The notes beneath the pieces were generated by a model, which was given only the letters and a program-made list of their open reading frames with translations, searched no databases and had not been told where the DNA came from. DNA of 64,000 nucleotides, taken from positions 4,188,001 through 4,252,000 of the forward strand of contig NZ_CP036299.1 in the NCBI RefSeq assembly GCF_007752345.1. The letters run 5' to 3'. The number at the start of each line of letters is the position of its first letter. Within the stretch, counting starts at the first letter, position 1. This document shows positions 59,821-64,000 of this stretch, one piece after another. Made by a program: the position numbers and the translations under genes. This DNA comes from Planctopirus ephydatiae (GTDB lineage: Bacteria; Planctomycetota; Planctomycetia; Planctomycetales; Planctomycetaceae).

Positions 59821-59961
59821 GACAGCAACAGTAGGGCAGGCTCCCGCCTCCCAATAATCCAATTGGCGTGTCTTCCTTGGTAAGTCCCACAAGCAGGCTC
59901 TGCCACAGAACAATTTTGTAACGAAAAACACAGCGAAAAAATTCCGCCAAAAGGATTTTGG

Positions 59962-61437
59962 ATGCGTAACACTCTCTCGACTCAATTGATTTTTGATCTC
60001 TCGAGCCCAGGCCGAAGAGCAGCTCGACTTCCTCAATGCGATGTTCCCACCCGAGCGGTTGAAGAACTCATTCCCGCGAAGTTTCTTGCACAAAAACCAC
60101 TTCCACTCCCGGAAGTTGCCGAGCCTGATATCGTTCGTCACTATGTGAATCTTTCCACCTTGAATATGTCGGTGGATACCCACTTCTACCCGCTGGGCAG
60201 TTGCACGATGAAGTACAACCCCAAGCGTCATGAGCGTCTTTCCAAGCTCAGCGGCATTGTGGACGTACACCCTTATCAGCAGGCAGACCGTATGCAGGGC
60301 CTCCTGGCGATCCTGTACGAAATGCAGAACATGCTGGGTGAAATCGCCGGGCTTCCTGCTGTTTCCCTCCAGCCCGCCGCCGGTGCTCAAGGCGAACTCA
60401 CAGCCCTGATGGTGGCTGCCGCCTACTTCCGAGATAAAGGTGAAAACCGCCGCAAGGTGCTCTTCCCCGCCAGTGCCCACGGGACAAATCCTGCCAGTGC
60501 TGCAATTGCCGGTTTCGACTGTGTCCAGTTGCCAGCCACTGCCAATGGCCTGATGGATGTCGAAGAACTGCGAAAGCTTGCCGATAGCTCGACAGCCTGT
60601 CTCATGGTGACCAATCCGAATACGCTCGGCCTCTTCGAAAAGCAGATTGCTGAAGTGGCCAAGATCATTCACGACGTCGGTGGTCTCGTTTACATCGATG
60701 GTGCCAACATGAATGCCATCATGGGCATCACCCGCCCCGGTGACTTCGGCGGCGACATGATGCATTACAATGTTCACAAGACATTTACCGGCCCACATGG
60801 AGCCGGTGGGCCAGGGTCCGGCCCGATTGCTGTCCGCGATTTCCTGAGGCCCTACCTCCCGGCACCAATTATCGAAAAAGCGACTGCTGAAAACGGCAAG
60901 ACCGTCTATCAACTGGTTACGCCCGAGAAGACGATTGGTAAAGTTCGTACCTTCTTCGGAAATGTCGGCATCCTCATTCGAGGCTACTGCTACTTAAGAA
61001 CTTTAGGCCCCGAGGGTGTTCGCAAAGCTGCCGAACACGCCATTCTCAATGCCAATTATCTCAAGGCGATTCTGAAGGATATTCTTCCTGCAGCTCATGG
61101 CGAATACTGTCTTCACGAGTTTGTCGCTTCCGCCTCGAAACTCGCCAAAGAGAAACAAATTTCGGCCATGGATATTGCCAAACGCCTGCTCGATTTTGGC
61201 TTCCATGCTCCGACGGTTTACTTCCCGCTTGTCGTGCCTGAAGCTCTGATGATGGAACCCACAGAGACAGAATCCAAAGCCACACTCGATGCCTTCGCGG
61301 AGACCATCCGCAAGATCACCGAGGAATCCGCAGAGTTCCTGCACGATGCGCCGCATTCGCTGCCAGTCAGCCGTCCCAACGACGTCCAGGCGGCCCGGCA
61401 GCCAGTCCTCTCCTGGAGTCCGAAAGTCGGAGTGTGA
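59962..61437 (+). CDS. gcvPB: Glycine dehydrogenase (decarboxylating) subunit 2
   Basis: A 491-residue C-terminal half of the split P protein. It carries the PLP-binding Lys in HYNVHKTFTGPHGAGGPGSG, with the upstream NTHFYPLG-like block read here as DTHFYPLGSCTMKYNP. It forms the active heterotetramer with GcvPA. AAGGA lies six bases before the ATG. The LipM-like gene follows about 190 bases later. Confidence 0.96.
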   Translation: MRNTLSTQLIFDLSSPGRRAARLPQCDVPTRAVEELIPAKFLAQKPLPLPEVAEPDIVRHYVNLSTLNMSVDTHFYPLGSCTMKYNPKRHERLSKLSGIVDVHPYQQADRMQGLLAILYEMQNMLGEIAGLPAVSLQPAAGAQGELTALMVAAAYFRDKGENRRKVLFPASAHGTNPASAAIAGFDCVQLPATANGLMDVEELRKLADSSTACLMVTNPNTLGLFEKQIAEVAKIIHDVGGLVYIDGANMNAIMGITRPGDFGGDMMHYNVHKTFTGPHGAGGPGSGPIAVRDFLRPYLPAPIIEKATAENGKTVYQLVTPEKTIGKVRTFFGNVGILIRGYCYLRTLGPEGVRKAAEHAILNANYLKAILKDILPAAHGEYCLHEFVASASKLAKEKQISAMDIAKRLLDFGFHAPTVYFPLVVPEALMMEPTETESKATLDAFAETIRKITEESAEFLHDAPHSLPVSRPNDVQAARQPVLSWSPKVGV

Positions 61438-61630
61438 TGGACACAATTTAAGATTACTGACCTGGAAAAATTCCACCTGAGCCCTGCTCATGTCAACCCA
61501 TGTCGTTTGATTCAAAGCGACGACGACATCTGCCGGGCTTCTTTTTTCCAATGGGCAGGTCAAGCGGATACCAGGCAAAGAGACTCAGAAATTCGCCCCG
61601 CTCAGTCCCCAGCCTGGGGTCACCCTATCA

Positions 61631-62377
61631 ATGGCAATGTACCCCATGCGCCAACTCGAACACTGCCATCTCATTCTCGAACCACAGCCACTTTCGGGGT
61701 TCGAGAATATGCGCCGGGATGCCTTACTCTTGAGCGCTGCTGCGACTAGCCGATGGCCTGAGCAGGCTGGCATTCTTCGATTCTACGCCTGGAAAGAACC
61801 CACGCTCTCTATCGGCTACTTTCAGAAACTCGAAGCCATTGTTGCCACTCCCCGCTGGCAATCTCTGCCAGTGGTCCGAAGGCTTTCAGGTGGTGGAGCC
61901 ATCCTCCATGACCGCGAATGGACTTACAGCCTGACGGTTCCCCATTGGCCACAACTCGTCGAAAGGCCGCACGAACTCTACGCAAGAATTCATCAACCCA
62001 TTGTTGATGTTTTGAACTCGATCGGCATTCCCGCACAGTTCCGTGGGGTCACCAATCACCTGCCACTGGAACCTGATCTCTGCTTTCTCCGCTCCGACGA
62101 GAACGACCTCGTCATCGGGGATCAGAAAATCCTGGGAAGTGCCCAGCGCAGGCGAAAGGGCTCACTCCTGCAGCACGGCAGCCTCATTCTTGGCAACTCG
62201 CCAGTGACTCCCGAAATCCACGGTATCAGCGATATCTGTGGGACAGCATTCAACGAATTACACCGACTGGGACTGGCCACAAAGATCGCCAGCAACATCA
62301 GCCATCAGCTTCACACTCACAACGACTGGCCCGCCGAACTGAGTTCTCTCCTGAATGAAGCCGAGACATCCGCCTGA
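61631..62377 (+). CDS. Lipoate/octanoate transferase, LipM/LplA family
   Basis: A 248-residue cofactor-transferase-fold protein that attaches octanoyl or lipoyl groups to carrier proteins. Visible are RRLSGGGAILHDREWTYSL, GDQKILGSAQRRRKGSLLQ and HGSLIL. Cys151 in DLCFLRSDENDL sits where LipM has its acyl-thioester Cys, favouring an octanoyltransferase over an ATP-using LplA. GcvH encoded upstream is an obvious substrate. The exact start among the Met codons at 61631, 61637 and 61646 is uncertain. Confidence 0.82.
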   Translation: MAMYPMRQLEHCHLILEPQPLSGFENMRRDALLLSAAATSRWPEQAGILRFYAWKEPTLSIGYFQKLEAIVATPRWQSLPVVRRLSGGGAILHDREWTYSLTVPHWPQLVERPHELYARIHQPIVDVLNSIGIPAQFRGVTNHLPLEPDLCFLRSDENDLVIGDQKILGSAQRRRKGSLLQHGSLILGNSPVTPEIHGISDICGTAFNELHRLGLATKIASNISHQLHTHNDWPAELSSLLNEAETSA

Positions 62378-62868
62378 TCCCGCACGAGCCACAGCGACCA
62401 CTGACACTGGAGTTCTCACTCAGAAAAGCGATGTCACGCCAAACTCGTTCTCCATCAGGAAGACGTCCATTGACGTTATAGTTCCAACTTCATGATCACC
62501 AGGTTTTGAACAGCCAAAAACACAAACTCATGTTTAAAAAAAACAACGACGAATCATTAACCTTTGAACACATTGAGAAAGAATTCCAATTCAGTTCAAA
62601 TTCAGAAACTTCATTGATTGACGCTCTCGCGAATGACTGGTAGCGTAAAACAATCAAATAATTGCTAGCAGTATTTGTTTTTCATCTGTTAACTCTCGAC
62701 TGCATATCGCGAAACGTATCTGAGTATTTCGTCTTTATTCTCCCCCTGTCGTCAGCCATTGTTCATCGTCTCAGAGAATCCATCATCGGGGTATCCGTCT
62801 TTTGAACGATTCAAAAGATTCCTTCCCCGGCAGATTTCATCCGGTAAGATCCTGGGAGAAGCCAACTC
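62378..62868. other. AT-rich intergenic region upstream of the FHA gene
   Basis: About 490 bases without a gene, notably AT-rich around 62500-62700. It presumably carries the FHA gene promoter. No hairpin or repeat stands out. Confidence 0.4.
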
Positions 62869-63912
62869 ATGCTCAAAGCAGAGTTAAAAATCCTCGTTGG
62901 TAAGCATCAGGGAAAAGTCATTCCCCTGGCAGCGAGAAAGTTTCTCGTTGGCCGTGAGCAAGATTGCCACTTGAGGCCTAACAGTGATCTTGTCAGTCGC
63001 CACCATTGTGTCTTTACCATCGATGATTATGCCGTCCGCCTGAGAGACCTAGGCAGTACCAATGGCACGCAGGTCAATGGTGAGAATATTCGCGGAGAAG
63101 TGATTCTTAACGAAAGTGATCGGGTCACCATTGGCAAACTGGAACTGCAACTGCTCCTCAAAACCGAAGCCAATATTGAGACACAATCCGCTGCCGAAGC
63201 TCGGCAAGGCACCACAGCATTAGGCACTGCTCTCAATGAAGAAAACGCTGCCCGAGCGACTTTGGAACTGGCCAACTTCTCAATGGCCATGCCTGTCGAT
63301 ACAGCAGCTCAAGACACCAGCTATGAAATGGTGGCTTACACTCCCGAGGTCGCCACTGGCGATACCGCAATTGTGGGAAGTCCTCCTCCACCTTTAACCC
63401 CTGCGCCTCCTCCAGGCTTCGCCAACGTCGGAGCACCTCAGCAAGGTTATCCTCAGCAGCCATACCCGGCTGGCATGCCCCAGTACCAGAATCCTCAATA
63501 CCCCGGCATGCCAAATCCGGCATTCCCTAATTCCGGAATTGGTTATCCAGCCGCAGGTTACCCGGCCGCTGGCTACCCACAAGGAATGTATCCTGCCGGC
63601 TATCCCATGCCGGGCTACCCTCAGCAGGCCTATCCAGGGGTTCCAGGTTATGCAGGACAATCTCCCGCATATCCACCAACTGCCCCCATGCCCGGCTATG
63701 CTCCTCAACCGGTGGAAACACCTCAGGCACAGGGGCCTTCAGCCGGTGTCGTCCCGCCACCGATCAGGCTCCCCAATCCTGAAGAGACCGGCGCTGTCGA
63801 AGTCGCACCACCTCCTGCTGCTGGTGGCCCTTCGCCTTCAAAAACGGAAAAACCTTCAGATAAAGCGGGCGACATCATCAAGCAGTACTTGAATCGACGT
63901 GGCGGTCGCTGA
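62869..63912 (+). CDS. FHA-domain protein with Pro/Gly/Tyr-rich region
   Basis: A 347-residue protein. Residues 1-100 form an FHA domain, which binds phosphothreonine: FLVGREQDCHLRPNSDLVSR, then HHC and LRDLGSTNGTQVNGENI. A linker leads to a low-complexity region (about 165-300) of repeated GYPAAGYP/GYPQ-type units rich in Pro, Gly, Tyr and Gln, then an acidic/Pro segment and a basic C-terminus (DIIKQYLNRRGGR). It likely works with Ser/Thr kinases, which are numerous in planctomycetes; none is in the window. GGAGAAG lies eight bases before the ATG. Confidence 0.88.
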   Translation: MLKAELKILVGKHQGKVIPLAARKFLVGREQDCHLRPNSDLVSRHHCVFTIDDYAVRLRDLGSTNGTQVNGENIRGEVILNESDRVTIGKLELQLLLKTEANIETQSAAEARQGTTALGTALNEENAARATLELANFSMAMPVDTAAQDTSYEMVAYTPEVATGDTAIVGSPPPPLTPAPPPGFANVGAPQQGYPQQPYPAGMPQYQNPQYPGMPNPAFPNSGIGYPAAGYPAAGYPQGMYPAGYPMPGYPQQAYPGVPGYAGQSPAYPPTAPMPGYAPQPVETPQAQGPSAGVVPPPIRLPNPEETGAVEVAPPPAAGGPSPSKTEKPSDKAGDIIKQYLNRRGGR

Positions 63913-64000
63913 TTTCTGGGCTCTGGCTCTTTGATCATCCCAATGATTCTCAACCTGAAGTCCTTTCAACATTCATCCCGGCTCTTGGTAGGAATGAGTG

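Noticed and set aside
59347-60912. Long open frame (521 codons) on the minus strand
   Set aside because: It lies antisense across gcvPA and gcvPB, which are certain genes; it has no domain character and reflects codon bias on the opposite strand.

Overview
The window looks like a chromosomal segment of a planctomycete, probably of the Planctopirus/Gimesia type. Supporting signs are two DUF1559 prepilin-like sequences (one intact, one a remnant), a tetrahydromethanopterin cyclohydrolase gene (mch) in a bacterial chromosome, many lipoproteins and TPR/FHA proteins, and family-specific extensions on conserved proteins. It is mostly ordinary core genome. I see no prophage, insertion sequence, CRISPR array, rRNA or tRNA.

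Layout. 0.2-3.6 kb (+): a helix-turn-helix/receiver response regulator, a soluble histidine kinase, a DapA-family aldolase and a DUF1559 remnant. 3.7-11.3 kb (-): a phosphodiesterase, alaS, an HtrA-like protease, recA and a YebC-family regulator. 11.4-21.2 kb (-): a TPR protein, a putative HhH-GPD-like protein with a histone-like tail, then rbfA, infB and nusA in the classical order. 21.5-23.9 kb: a small GTG-start gene ending in its own terminator and a secreted TPR protein. 24.1-30.5 kb (-): a fatty-acid cluster, in transcription order rpmF, plsX, fabD, acpP, fabF, a glycine-zipper lipoprotein and a second ketosynthase without its catalytic Cys. 30.8-39 kb: a fused oxoprolinase/hydantoinase, beta-carbonic anhydrase, lipoprotein, SGNH hydrolase and a TrmB-like methyltransferase. 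39.3-41.7 kb (+): a DUF1559 / lipoprotein / secreted-protein cassette. 41.7-44.6 kb (+): a DUF4198-kelch protein and an endonuclease/exonuclease/phosphatase-family protein. 44.6-46.8 kb: a repeat cluster, then motB and motA (-). 47-51 kb (-): a CysQ-like phosphatase, a RimK-like ligase overlapping mch, and a Bax-inhibitor family protein. 51.2-57.4 kb: an RluA-type pseudouridine synthase, an esterase, a CheX-like protein overlapping a degenerate FAD protein, and a TsaC-like/LMW-phosphatase fusion followed by rpiB. 57.9-62.4 kb (+): gcvH, gcvPA, gcvPB and a LipM-like lipoate gene. 62.9-63.9 kb (+): an FHA protein.

How the genes work together. The nusA-infB-rbfA block serves transcription and translation. 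The fab/plsX block makes acyl-ACP for lipids. The gcv block needs lipoylated GcvH, and a likely lipoyl-transfer enzyme lies just downstream. mch and the RimK-like ligase point to H4MPT-linked C1 transfer.

Most interesting observations: the ketosynthase-like protein with Cys-to-Glu and His-to-Asn changes beside a normal FabF (a chain-length-factor-like arrangement); the HhH-like protein with a histone-H1-like tail; the RbfA acidic tail built from 15 identical 15-bp repeats; two families of small palindromic interspersed repeats; and the TsaC-LMW phosphatase fusion whose TsaC half has lost signature residues. All calls were made by reading the sequence, with no database search.
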